DNA of 64,000 nucleotides from NCBI GenBank assembly GCA_028282785.1, contig JANQHE010000027.1:1-64000 (forward strand). The letters are read 5' to 3'. A program made the position numbers and the translations under genes. The notes under the pieces were generated by a model. The model saw only the letters and a list, made by a program, of their open reading frames with translations. It had not been told where the DNA came from and searched no databases. Below, one piece after another: positions 1 to 8,781 of this stretch; positions within the stretch are counted from its first letter, which is position 1, and each line of letters begins with the position of its first letter. Source of the stretch: Bacteroidales bacterium. GTDB lineage: Bacteria > Bacteroidota > Bacteroidia > Bacteroidales > UBA12077.

Positions 1-105
1 GCGATTCACTCACCAAATGAAAATTATCCTTTAGAGCAATTCTATAATGGAATTAATACAATACCTTATTTCTATAAGTATTATGCAGAGATAATGGCAA
101 GGTAA
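1..105 (+). CDS. C-terminal end of an M20-family metallopeptidase (partial)
   Basis: The reading frame is open from the first base and ends at TAA 103-105, leaving 34 residues. The tail contains HSPNENYPLEQFYNGI followed by PYFYKYYAE. A histidine-serine-proline-asparagine-glutamate stretch and a closing helix of this kind are typical of the C-terminus of M20/M25/M40 dipeptidases, where the histidine is a metal ligand. The catalytic part lies outside the window, so the exact substrate class cannot be judged. A strong terminator follows 25 nt downstream. Confidence 0.6.
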   Translation, partial: AIHSPNENYPLEQFYNGINTIPYFYKYYAEIMAR

Positions 106-129
106 TTAACTTCTAAAATAATAATGAAA

Positions 130-156
130 AGTCCGGTATTTAACCGGACTTTTTTT
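130..156 (+). terminator. Rho-independent terminator after the M20 peptidase
   Basis: The perfect 8-bp stem AGTCCGGT/ACCGGACT (130-137 and 143-150) has a 5-nt loop and is followed by six T residues. It ends the peptidase transcript. Confidence 0.85.
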
Positions 157-282
157 ATGCTATATGTATGAAAATATTATTTTTTAAAAATATTGCACGC
201 AAAAAACAGGGGTATGTTGATAAATAATATAAAAATTTAATAAATACCCCTTCAAAAACACAGGTTGTTATAAAAAAATGAA

Positions 283-290
283 TATTTTTG
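283..290 (+). promoter_or_regulatory. Candidate Bacteroidota -7 box for glnN
   Basis: TATTTTTG fits the TAnnTTTG -7 consensus and lies 39 nt upstream of the glnN start. The only nearby TTG (265-267) is 15 nt away, shorter than the usual 19-21 nt, so only the -7 box is supported. Confidence 0.35.
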
Positions 291-329
291 TGTTGTTAAT
301 AGTTATTTTTAATCTAAACTTAATTTATT

Positions 330-2519
330 ATGGCTACAATCAGATTTAAAGCAATTGAGGAGGTTCTTAACAGGAAACCTGTTTGTGTTGAACTTCCATC
401 GGCAAAAACATCCGATTACTTTGGTGAAAATGTTTTTGACAAATTCAAAATGCAAGAGTATCTCTCACGAGAAGCGTATGAAAACGTGATTGAATCAATC
501 AACCAGGGAACCAGAATAAACCGAAAAATTGCTAATCAGGTAGCCATAGGAATGAAAGCATGGGCAGTTGGTCGTGGTGCTACACATTACACACATTGGT
601 TTCACCCGTTAAATGGATCAACAGCTGAAAAACATGATGCATTTTTTGAACCAACCGAAGGTGGTGGAGTAATTGAGAATTTTCAGGGAGATATGTTGGT
701 TCAGCAAGAGCCTGACGCGTCTAGTTTTCCAAGCGGAGGTTTAAGAAATACTTTTGAAGCTCGCGGTTATACGGCATGGGATCCATCATCACCAGCTTTT
801 GTCTACGGAAATACACTTTGTATTCCAACAATTTTTGTTGCATATACAGGCGAAGCATTGGATTACAAAACTCCTTTAATTAAATCTTTGAACTTTATAG
901 ACCGTGCAGCAGTTGATGTGTGCCAGTTATTCGATAAAGATGTTGAGAAGGTAAATGTAACTTTAGGATGGGAGCAAGAATATTTCCTTGTTGATAATGC
1001 TTTATATAACGCTCGTCCGGATTTATACCTTACCGGAAGGACATTAATAGGTCATGCATCCGCAAAAGACCAACAGCTGAGTGACCATTATTTCGGATCC
1101 TTACCTGACAGGGTAAAAAATTATATGGTAGATTTTGAAATTGAAGCTTACAAATTGGGAATTCCGATTAAAACAAGACATAACGAAGTGGCTCCGAACC
1201 AGTTTGAATGCGCTCCCATATTTGAAGAAGCTAACCTGGCCGTTGATCATAACCAGATTTTGATGACATTAATGGATAAAGTAGCACGCAAGCACAACTT
1301 TAGGGTATTATTTCATGAAAAACCATTTAAAAACATAAATGGTTCGGGCAAACATAACAACTGGTCCATGATGACCAATACGGGTAAGAATTTGTTATCA
1401 CCTGGTAAAACTCCGCGCAATAATATGCAATTCCTTACATTTCTTGTAAATACAATAAAGGCAGTTCATGATAACTCTGAGATTTTACGTGCTAGTATTG
1501 CAGTAGCCGGAAACGAACATCGTTTGGGAGCTCACGAAGCACCACCGGCAATTATTTCCGTTTTTATCGGTTCTCAGCTTACCGATATGCTAAACCAATT
1601 AGAAGAAAGGGTTACTAATAAAAAAATGACTCCGGACGAAAAAACCGAGCTCAAGCTGGATATTGGGAAAATTCCTGAAATATTATTAGATAATACCGAT
1701 CGAAACAGGACATCACCATTTGCATTTACCGGAAACCGTTTTGAGTTTAGAGCAGTTGGGGCCTCAGCAAATGTGGCTTCACCTATGATTGCATTAAATA
1801 CTGCTGTTGCAACTCAGTTAAAGCAGTTTAGAATGGACGTGGATGCATTGGTTGAAAAAGACATTAAAAAAGATGAAGCCATTTTTCAGGTGTTAAAAAA
1901 ATACATTATTGATTCAAAGAAAGTTAGGTTCGAAGGTAATGGATATAGCGAAGATTGGGTAAAAGAAGCTGAAAAAAGAGGATTGTCTAATATCGCTGAT
2001 ATACCTGAGGCGCTTAAGGCGTTTGTGTCAAAACAAACAAGAGAACTATTTGGGAAAGCTCATGTTTTAACAGATCGTGAATTAGACGCACGTTATGAAA
2101 TCCGTCTGGAGATTTATACCAAAAAAGTTCAAATAGAAGCACGAGTTCTGGGTGATCTGGTAAGTAATCATATTATCCCTACGTTAATTAAATATCAAAA
2201 TATACTGATCACTAACGTAAAAGGATTAAAAGATCTGTATCCTAACGAGATTTATGAGCAAATGGCAGAACCTCATTTAAAGACGATTAGTGAGATATCA
2301 GAAAGAATGGCAATAGTAAAAACTGCCGTTGAGGAAATGATTGAAGAACGCAAGAAAGCAAATAAAATCGAAGATGTAAGAGAAAAAGCAACAAGTTATT
2401 CGAAGAACGTAGTTCCTTATTTAGAACAAATTAGATATCATGTTGATAAGCTGGAACTAATTGTTGACGATGAAATTTGGCCATTTCCTAAATACAGGGA
2501 AATGTTGTTTACCCGATAA
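330..2519 (+). CDS. glnN: Glutamine synthetase type III
   Basis: ATP-dependent ligation of ammonia to glutamate in the cytoplasm; the main ammonium-assimilation enzyme where GSIII is present. The 729-residue length matches the GSIII family rather than the roughly 470-residue GSI. The family block THYTHWFHPLNG is at residues 85-96, the metal-binding EQEYF at 215-219, HNEVAPNQFE at 284-293 and the NGSGKHNNWS loop at 337-346. NEHRLGAHEAPP follows, and a GSIII-specific helical C-terminal domain fills the last 130 or so residues. The gene stands alone, with a terminator upstream and a candidate -7 box at 283. No PII gene is adjacent. Confidence 0.97.
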   Translation: MATIRFKAIEEVLNRKPVCVELPSAKTSDYFGENVFDKFKMQEYLSREAYENVIESINQGTRINRKIANQVAIGMKAWAVGRGATHYTHWFHPLNGSTAEKHDAFFEPTEGGGVIENFQGDMLVQQEPDASSFPSGGLRNTFEARGYTAWDPSSPAFVYGNTLCIPTIFVAYTGEALDYKTPLIKSLNFIDRAAVDVCQLFDKDVEKVNVTLGWEQEYFLVDNALYNARPDLYLTGRTLIGHASAKDQQLSDHYFGSLPDRVKNYMVDFEIEAYKLGIPIKTRHNEVAPNQFECAPIFEEANLAVDHNQILMTLMDKVARKHNFRVLFHEKPFKNINGSGKHNNWSMMTNTGKNLLSPGKTPRNNMQFLTFLVNTIKAVHDNSEILRASIAVAGNEHRLGAHEAPPAIISVFIGSQLTDMLNQLEERVTNKKMTPDEKTELKLDIGKIPEILLDNTDRNRTSPFAFTGNRFEFRAVGASANVASPMIALNTAVATQLKQFRMDVDALVEKDIKKDEAIFQVLKKYIIDSKKVRFEGNGYSEDWVKEAEKRGLSNIADIPEALKAFVSKQTRELFGKAHVLTDRELDARYEIRLEIYTKKVQIEARVLGDLVSNHIIPTLIKYQNILITNVKGLKDLYPNEIYEQMAEPHLKTISEISERMAIVKTAVEEMIEERKKANKIEDVREKATSYSKNVVPYLEQIRYHVDKLELIVDDEIWPFPKYREMLFTR

Positions 2520-2623
2520 TTTACGCGGATTTAATATACAGCTTATATTCACATTATATGTAAAGTGTAATTTCGAGCGAGCTAAAAAATAAGTTGGAAA
2601 AATTAATAAAAGAAGGAAAGAAA

Positions 2624-2773
2624 ATGAAAAAGGAAGTATTACACAAAGGTGCAAGTGGAAAATCAAGAATTAGTGAGAGAGCTGCAATGCTTTCCAATGC
2701 AATTAAGCAGGTTAAAAGCCTTGGGATTTCCGTAAAGGCCAATGCACCTATAGAGGGAAAAATGTTTTGGTAA
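2624..2773 (+). CDS. Small uncharacterised basic protein (49 aa)
   Basis: Unrecognised ORF, MKKEVLHKGASGKSRISE..., ending KMFW. It follows glnN by about 105 nt. A purine-rich GAAGGAAAG precedes the ATG. The frame stays open upstream to 2564 but has no ATG there, so the start is uncertain; TTG 2594 is an alternative. It is rich in Lys, Ala and Ser with one predicted amphipathic helix (ISERAAMLSNAIKQVKSLG) and no signal peptide or membrane segment. It ends 66 nt before a good terminator, so it probably shares the glnN transcript. It could also be a chance ORF. Confidence 0.4.
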   Translation: MKKEVLHKGASGKSRISERAAMLSNAIKQVKSLGISVKANAPIEGKMFW

Positions 2774-2839
2774 TGAATTTTGCATGATCAGTTTGGATGA
2801 TATTTAGGATAGATTAAATATTTTTAAGATCCATATCGG

Positions 2840-2874
2840 CCCGGTAGTTATATTAAATAATTACCGGGTTTTTT
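2840..2874 (+). terminator. Rho-independent terminator
   Basis: A 12-bp stem begins CCCGGTA and closes with TACCGGG (2840-2851 / 2857-2868). It has one G-T wobble, a 5-nt loop and six T residues. It ends the glnN/small ORF transcript. Confidence 0.85.
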
Positions 2875-2995
2875 ACAATAATTTCACAAGGTTTAACGTA
2901 TTAAATTAATGTAGGAAGCTCAATATTTATCATCTTTTTATTTTATTTAAAAAATCTTACTTTTACACTTTACAACATAAGTAACCTCAAAGACT

Positions 2996-4966
2996 ATGAA
3001 AATAAAAGCCTTATTTGTTTTTAGTATGTTTATATTAATACATAATGCTTCTGTTGCACAGATAAGTGTATATAATAAAGCAAATACATATTATGAGAAC
3101 GGACAATACTATCAAGCAATTGACTTGCTCCGTGACGCATATAGTAAGGTAACCGATAATAATATTAAAACAGAAATTACTTTCCAGGTTTCGGAATGTT
3201 ACAGAAAAACTAACCAACCACGTAAAGCTGAAATGTGGTATAAAAAGGCTATACAAAAGAAACATTCAAATCCTGCCATTTATTTATACTATGCTGATGC
3301 ATTAAAAATGAATGAGAAGTTCGAAGATGCTATTGAGAATTATAAAGAATATAAAAAGCTGGTGCCTAATGACCCCAGAGGCGAAATGGGTGTAAAGTCA
3401 TGTGAGTTGGCTATTAAATGGACAGAAAATCCTAATGGATACAAAGTTGCTAATATGAAATTCTTTAACTCTAAGGAAAGTGAATATAGCCCTGCATTTG
3501 CTAAAATTGAATATGATGAGGTCTATTTTACTTCTTCACGTGATGGTGCAACAGGTGATGATACGCATGGTGGTACAGGATTGAATTTCTCCGATATATT
3601 TACATCAAAAAAGGATAAAAAAGGAAATTGGAGTACACCGGTACCATTAGGAGAAAATATTAATACGGAATTTGAGGAAGGAGCAATTTCAATGAGTAAA
3701 GATTTTAATACCATGTTCTTTACTCGTTGCGAACGTCATAAAAGAGATGCTATTGGTTGCATGGTTTATCAGTCTAAAAAAAGAAATGATGAGTGGGGAA
3801 AAGCTGAACCGGTTTTAATGGTTGATGATAGTATTGTAATTGCACATCCATCCCTATCGGATGATGAACTTACGTTGTATTTTGTTTCCGATATGAAAGG
3901 CGGACAAGGGCAAAAAGATATCTGGAAGGTTACAAGAACAAGCCCTGAAGGAGATTGGGGAACACCGGAATCGCTTGGTGCGGAAATTAATACTCCGGGT
4001 AACGAGATGTTCCCATTTATTCATGATGATGGAACATTATATTTTTCTTCTGATTATCATTTAGGTATGGGAGGTTTGGATATTTTTAGGGCAACTAAGG
4101 AAAACGGAAGCTGGAAGGTTGAAAATATGAGATATCCAATTAATTCTACTAAGGATGATTTTGCAATTGTGATTGAAAAGAATAAAGAAAGAGGTTATTT
4201 CAGTTCTTCTCGGGATGGTGACGATGATATTTATTCGTTTGTTTTACCTCCTTTGAAGTTTGATGTAGAGGGAGTTGTGTTAAATGATAAAACAGATACA
4301 CCGCTGGCAAATGCAACGGTTAAGTTGGTTGGAAGTGATGGAATGACATTGACTAATGAAACAGACGAAGAGGGAGCATTTAAATTTATGCTTCGTCCTA
4401 GTACCGATTATGTTTTTGTGGCATCTAAGAAAGGTTTCTTAACCGGAAAAGAAAAAGAAACTACGAAAGGAGTAACTGAAAGTCAAACTTTCAGTGCTGA
4501 GATTAGATTATCATCTATTGCTGAACCAATTGAATTACCAAATATTTTCTATGATTTTGCAAAATGGGACCTTCGTCCTGAGTCTATGGTTGCATTAGAT
4601 AAATTAGTTGAAACTTTAAATGACAATCCGAATGTTGTAATCGAATTACGTTCTCATACCGACTCTCGTGGTAGTGCACTAACAAACGTTGAGTTGTCAC
4701 AAAAGCGTGCTCAGTCGGTTGTGAATTATCTAATCGAAAAAGGAATTCAACCAGCAAGATTAAGAGCCAAAGGTTATGCTGCAACAATGCCAAAAGTTGT
4801 TGATAAGAAAACTGCGGCACAAAATTCATTCCTAACGGAAGGAGCAGAGCTAAAACCTGAATTTATTGAAAGTTTAAAGTCTGAGGAACAACAGGAAATA
4901 GCTCATCAGATTAATCGTAGAACAGAATTCCAGGTTATAGCAACCAATTTTCAACCCCAGAATTAA
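2996..4966 (+). CDS. PorE-like OmpA-family protein (TPR, PD40 propeller, CRD, OmpA)
   Basis: A 656-residue exported protein with a Sec signal peptide (first ~21 residues, ...NASVAQ). TPR-like helices cover ~25-140. WD40/PD40-type beta-propeller repeats cover ~150-420, with recurring SSRDG and YFSSD motifs. A carboxypeptidase-regulatory-like beta sandwich covers ~425-505. A C-terminal OmpA peptidoglycan-binding domain covers ~515-625 and contains SHTDSRG...N..LSQ.RA. This domain order and length match PorE of the type IX secretion system, which links the secretion ring to peptidoglycan. PorE is a lipoprotein in Porphyromonas, but no lipobox is visible here, and paralogues with the same architecture exist. 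The T9SS role is therefore inferred. Confidence 0.8.
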   Translation: MKIKALFVFSMFILIHNASVAQISVYNKANTYYENGQYYQAIDLLRDAYSKVTDNNIKTEITFQVSECYRKTNQPRKAEMWYKKAIQKKHSNPAIYLYYADALKMNEKFEDAIENYKEYKKLVPNDPRGEMGVKSCELAIKWTENPNGYKVANMKFFNSKESEYSPAFAKIEYDEVYFTSSRDGATGDDTHGGTGLNFSDIFTSKKDKKGNWSTPVPLGENINTEFEEGAISMSKDFNTMFFTRCERHKRDAIGCMVYQSKKRNDEWGKAEPVLMVDDSIVIAHPSLSDDELTLYFVSDMKGGQGQKDIWKVTRTSPEGDWGTPESLGAEINTPGNEMFPFIHDDGTLYFSSDYHLGMGGLDIFRATKENGSWKVENMRYPINSTKDDFAIVIEKNKERGYFSSSRDGDDDIYSFVLPPLKFDVEGVVLNDKTDTPLANATVKLVGSDGMTLTNETDEEGAFKFMLRPSTDYVFVASKKGFLTGKEKETTKGVTESQTFSAEIRLSSIAEPIELPNIFYDFAKWDLRPESMVALDKLVETLNDNPNVVIELRSHTDSRGSALTNVELSQKRAQSVVNYLIEKGIQPARLRAKGYAATMPKVVDKKTAAQNSFLTEGAELKPEFIESLKSEEQQEIAHQINRRTEFQVIATNFQPQN

Positions 4967-4988
4967 ATAACATAAAATATTAAAAATG

Positions 4989-5017
4989 GATTCCCGATTT
5001 TTCGGGAATCTTTTTTT
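4989..5017 (+). terminator. Rho-independent terminator
   Basis: Stem GATTCCCGA/TCGGGAATC (9 bp), loop TTTT, then seven T residues. It lies 22 nt after the PorE-like gene. Confidence 0.9.
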
Positions 5018-5071
5018 ATTTCAAATCTGATCGTTAATTATTAATTTTGCAGTCTCAAATAAATCATAAAT

Positions 5072-6241
5072 ATGTCTCAAGATTCGCGTTATAATTTAAG
5101 AGGAGTTTCAGCATCAAAGGAAGATGTTCACAATGCCATTAAAAACATTGATAAAGGATTGTATCCCAAAGCCTTTTGTAAAATAATACCTGATATAATT
5201 GGAGGAAATGAGGAATATTGCAACATTATGCATGCCGATGGTGCAGGTACAAAATCTTCTTTAGCATACTTATATTGGAAAGAGACAGGAGACTTATCCG
5301 TTTGGAAAGGTATTGCCCAGGATGCAATCGTCATGAATCTTGACGATCTTTTATGTGTTGGTGCAACTGATAATATTCTTTTATCATCAACTATTGGCCG
5401 AAATAAAAACCTGATTCCGGGAGAAGTTATTGCAGCCATAATTAACGGAACGGAAGAACTATTAGCAGAATTAAGAGAACTGGGAGTTTCCGTTTTTTCA
5501 ACAGGTGGCGAAACTGCTGATGTGGGCGATTTGGTTCGCACAATCATTGTTGATTCAACAGTAACCTGCAGAATGAAACGATCCGATGTAATTGATAATT
5601 CAAAAATCCAGGATGGAGATGTAATTATTGGTTTATCATCTTTTGGAAAAGCAAATTACGAACAAGAATATAACGGGGGAATGGGAAGCAATGGTTTGAC
5701 CTCAGCCCGGCATGATGTATTTAATAAATATTTAGCAGAGAATTATCCGGAAAGTTTTGATCCTAATGTTCCTTCAGAGGTTGTTTATTCCGGAAGCTAT
5801 AAGTTAACTGATAAAATTGAATCATTAGGTTTGGATGCCGGTAAGTTAGTGCTTTCACCAACAAGAACTTACGCTCCAATTATGATCGAGATCCTTAAGA
5901 AATTCAGATCAAAAATACACGGATTAGTTCATTGCTCCGGAGGTGCTCAAACCAAAGTGATGAACTTTGTTGATAATTTGCATGTTATAAAGGATAATTT
6001 ATTTGAATTGCCAGAGCTTTTCAGGATTATTCAAAAAGAATCGGGAACATCCTGGGAAGAAATGTATAAGGTGTTTAATATGGGACATCGAATGGAAATA
6101 TATACTCATGCAGCATATGCAGAAGAAATCATTAATATTTCAAAAAGTTTTAATGTTGATGCCAGGATAATTGGGCGCTGTGAAAGATATGATAAAAATA
6201 AACTTACCATAAAAAGCGAATACGGCGAATTTCAATATTAA
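5072..6241 (+). CDS. purM: Phosphoribosylformylglycinamidine cyclo-ligase (AIR synthase)
   Basis: Closes the imidazole ring (FGAM + ATP to AIR) in purine synthesis. The 389 residues match the longer Bacteroidota PurM type. The N-terminal ATP-binding half carries HADGAGTKSSLA and a DAIVMNLDDLLCVGA segment. GGETADVGDLVRT lies near residues 147-159. The C-terminal half has SPTRTYAPIM and VHCSGGAQTK. A -7-like TAATTTTG lies at 5042-5049, 22 nt upstream of the ATG. The next gene, prfA, starts 54 nt downstream behind another TAATTTTG box (6262-6269). No other purine gene is adjacent. Confidence 0.93.
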   Translation: MSQDSRYNLRGVSASKEDVHNAIKNIDKGLYPKAFCKIIPDIIGGNEEYCNIMHADGAGTKSSLAYLYWKETGDLSVWKGIAQDAIVMNLDDLLCVGATDNILLSSTIGRNKNLIPGEVIAAIINGTEELLAELRELGVSVFSTGGETADVGDLVRTIIVDSTVTCRMKRSDVIDNSKIQDGDVIIGLSSFGKANYEQEYNGGMGSNGLTSARHDVFNKYLAENYPESFDPNVPSEVVYSGSYKLTDKIESLGLDAGKLVLSPTRTYAPIMIEILKKFRSKIHGLVHCSGGAQTKVMNFVDNLHVIKDNLFELPELFRIIQKESGTSWEEMYKVFNMGHRMEIYTHAAYAEEIINISKSFNVDARIIGRCERYDKNKLTIKSEYGEFQY

Positions 6242-6295
6242 GATTGATTTAAATTAATTATTAATTTTGCATCGAATTTTTAAGATAATAAAAAT

Positions 6296-7372
6296 ATGAT
6301 ATTAGAGAAATTAGAAGGGGTTAAGTTAAGGTTTGAAGAAGTTGGACAGTTAATAACCGATCCGGAGGTTATTTCTGATATGAAAAGATATATAAAATTA
6401 AATAAAGAATATAAGGACCTTGAACCACTTGTTGAAGCCTACGAAAAATATAAAAACATTTTAAGCAATATAAAAGATGCCAAGGAAATTTTAGCGACAG
6501 AAAAAGATGAGGAGATGCGTGATATGGCTAAAATAGAATTGGATGAACTGGAAGGACAGGTTGCACCTTTAGAAGAAGAAATAAAAATTTTACTTCTTCC
6601 AAAAGATCCGGAAGATGATAAAAACGCAATTCTTGAGATCCGTGCAGGAACAGGTGGTGACGAAGCAAGTATTTTTGCCGGTGATTTGTTTAAAATGTAT
6701 ACTCACTTTTGTGAAAGTAAAAAGTGGAATATTGAGGTTACAAACCTAAGCGAAGGTACAGTAGGTGGTTACAAAGAAATTGTAATGAAAGTTTCTGGTG
6801 CAGGTGTTTACGGTATTTTAAAATATGAATCGGGTGTACATCGGGTACAGCGTGTACCACAAACAGAAACACAAGGACGTGTTCATACATCAGCTGCAAC
6901 TGTTGCTGTTTTACCGGAAGCTGAAGAATTCGACATTGAATTAAAGCAAGAAGATATAAAAAGAGACGAATATTGTTCATCAGGACCGGGAGGACAATCG
7001 GTTAATACAACGTATTCGGCTATTCGATTAACACATATTCCTTCAGGGATTGTAGTTACCTGTCAGGATCAAAAATCTAAGTTAAAGAACCTGGATAAGG
7101 CGATGAAAGAATTAAAAACTCGTTTATACAATTTAGAATATCAAAAATATATGGACGAGATCGCATCAAAACGAAAAACGATGGTTTCAACCGGTGATCG
7201 TTCTGCAAAAATTCGCACATACAATTATCCGCAGGGACGTGTAACTGATCACAGAATAAACTTAACACTCTATAACCTGCCTGCTATTGTTGGTGGAGAT
7301 ATTCGGGAAATTATCGATCAATTGCAAATGGCAGAGAATACTGAAAGATTAAAAGAAGCTGGTGTTGAATAG
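6296..7372 (+). CDS. prfA: Peptide chain release factor 1
   Basis: Releases the nascent peptide at UAA/UAG codons. The 358 residues are the normal length. An N-terminal coiled-coil domain is followed by GTGGDEA near residue 120. The peptidyl-transferase-centre motif GGQ is at residues 232-234 ([15 protein letters not shown]). The C-terminal domain includes [13 protein letters not shown]. It sits between purM and pyrF; the intergenic space before pyrF has been expanded by a four-helix-bundle element. Confidence 0.97.
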   Translation: MILEKLEGVKLRFEEVGQLITDPEVISDMKRYIKLNKEYKDLEPLVEAYEKYKNILSNIKDAKEILATEKDEEMRDMAKIELDELEGQVAPLEEEIKILLLPKDPEDDKNAILEIRAGTGGDEASIFAGDLFKMYTHFCESKKWNIEVTNLSEGTVGGYKEIVMKVSGAGVYGILKYESGVHRVQRVPQTETQGRVHTSAATVAVLPEAEEFDIELKQEDIKRDEYCSSGPGGQSVNTTYSAIRLTHIPSGIVVTCQDQKSKLKNLDKAMKELKTRLYNLEYQKYMDEIASKRKTMVSTGDRSAKIRTYNYPQGRVTDHRINLTLYNLPAIVGGDIREIIDQLQMAENTERLKEAGVE

Positions 7373-7374
7373 AG

Positions 7375-7864
7375 TATAAGTGATAAGGTATAAAGAATGT
7401 AAAAAGATTGTCGTTATTTATGACTTTTGAGAATTTAGAATATAATGAAAAAAAAGATTTTACTTCTCTTGAGGCTTGGAAGAAAGCTAGATCAGTAAAG
7501 TTATTTTTTTATAATGAGGTTATTCCTCTTTTACCTGAAGATGAAAAATATAATCTGAATATTCAAATAAGAAAAGCTAGTGTTAGTATAACAGATAATA
7601 TCTCGGAGGGATATGGCAGGTATCATTATCAAGAGGGAATGCAATTTTATAGAATCTCACGAGCTTCTATGTATGAGCTAAAAGATTACTTAATATCGTG
7701 TTTTGATTTTAATTACATAAATAGGGAAAAATTTGATAAAGGGTTGATTTTAATTGAAGAAGCAAAAATTACATTGAATGGTTTTATTAAATTTGTTAAA
7801 TCACAATTACAAAAAGCTAAATAATAACCATATAACGATATACCCATATACCTTATAACTTATA
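7375..7864 (+). mobile_element. Four-helix-bundle element bounded by terminal inverted repeats
   Basis: An 18-nt sequence at 7375-7392 (TATAAGTGATAAGGTATA) is repeated in inverted form at 7847-7864 (TATACCTTATAACTTATA). They match at 17 of 18 positions. The pair begins 2 nt after the prfA stop, ends 9 nt before pyrF, and encloses only the four-helix-bundle gene. The arms would pair in RNA to a long stem. No target-site duplication or transposase is visible. The layout resembles the S23 intervening sequences of some 23S rRNAs, where stem-forming ends flank a similar ORF; that comparison is inference. Confidence 0.55.
7420..7824 (+). CDS. Four helix bundle protein (S23/IVP family)
   Basis: A 134-residue, mostly helical protein. 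It contains LEAWKKARSVKLFFYNEVIPLLP, QIRKASVSITDNISEGYGR and FYRISRASMYELKDYL, the signature of the four helix bundle/S23 family first found inside 23S rRNA intervening sequences. The molecular function is unknown; members form pentameric bundles. ATG 7420 is preferred over the in-frame TTG at 7408, because family members start just ahead of the FxxLxxWKKA segment. The gene lies alone inside the inverted-repeat-bounded element between two housekeeping genes, so it looks like a small insertion. Confidence 0.85.
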   Translation: MTFENLEYNEKKDFTSLEAWKKARSVKLFFYNEVIPLLPEDEKYNLNIQIRKASVSITDNISEGYGRYHYQEGMQFYRISRASMYELKDYLISCFDFNYINREKFDKGLILIEEAKITLNGFIKFVKSQLQKAK

Positions 7865-7873
7865 AATATTAAT

Positions 7874-8707
7874 ATGGACTATAATCAATTATGCGAACAG
7901 ATAAAAAGAAAAAAAAGTTTTCTTTGCGTCGGATTAGACACTGATATTACTAAGATACCAAGTTTTTTACTTAAAGAAGAAGATCCTGTTTTCGAATTTA
8001 ATAAACGTATAATTGATGCCACAGCGCAATATACCATAGCATATAAACCTAATATTGCTTTCTATGAGGCACACGGAGTTTCCGGATGGAAAAGCCTTGA
8101 AAAAACAATCAATTATATTAATCTGATTTATGAGGAAATATTTGTGATTGCCGATGCTAAACGAGGCGATATTGGAAATACATCAAAAATGTATGCTCGT
8201 GCTTTTTTCGAACAATTAAACTGCGATGCTATTACCGTAGCACCTTATATGGGAAAAGATTCTGTGGCTCCATTTATGGAATTTAATCATAAATGGGTAA
8301 TTCTTTTAGCCTTAACTTCAAACGAGAGTGCCAAAGATTTTCAATTACTTAATATAAAAGATACAGATAAGAATTTATACAAAACCGTTCTAAAAAAATC
8401 CCTGGAATGGGGAAATAAAAATAATTTGATGTATGTTGTCGGAGCAACAAAGGCAGAATATTTAAAAGAAATTAGGAAGATCGCCCCTGATAATTTCTTG
8501 TTAATTCCGGGTGTTGGAGCACAGGGAGGTAGTTTAAAAGAAGTTGCTGAAAACGGACTGAACGACCATTGCGGATTGCTTGTAAATTCAGCTCGATCAA
8601 TAATTTATGCGGAGAATTCGCATGATTTTGATCGAATAGCCAACAAAAAAGCTCACGAACTTCAATACGAGATGGCGGAATTGCTTAAAGCAAAAGGTAT
8701 TATATAA
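7874..8707 (+). CDS. pyrF: Orotidine 5'-phosphate decarboxylase, type 2
   Basis: Decarboxylates OMP to UMP, the last step of pyrimidine synthesis. The 277 residues fit the larger type 2 family rather than the ~230-residue type 1. The active-site stretch [12 protein letters not shown] (near residue 94) supplies the Asp-Lys-Asp charge network. LCVGLDTD near the start and [10 protein letters not shown] near the C-terminus bind phosphate. It starts 9 nt after the inverted-repeat element, so its original leader may have been altered by that insertion. Confidence 0.95.
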   Translation: MDYNQLCEQIKRKKSFLCVGLDTDITKIPSFLLKEEDPVFEFNKRIIDATAQYTIAYKPNIAFYEAHGVSGWKSLEKTINYINLIYEEIFVIADAKRGDIGNTSKMYARAFFEQLNCDAITVAPYMGKDSVAPFMEFNHKWVILLALTSNESAKDFQLLNIKDTDKNLYKTVLKKSLEWGNKNNLMYVVGATKAEYLKEIRKIAPDNFLLIPGVGAQGGSLKEVAENGLNDHCGLLVNSARSIIYAENSHDFDRIANKKAHELQYEMAELLKAKGII

Positions 8708-8781
8708 TATTTAATCAATATTCATTTTCTTTAAAACTTATTATTACTTTTATGAGTGAACATTATTCATAAATTAAATTA

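Noticed and set aside
5128..5547. 139-aa ORF on the - strand
   Set aside because: It is antisense to purM, whose motifs are fully intact across the region; no start signal or family.
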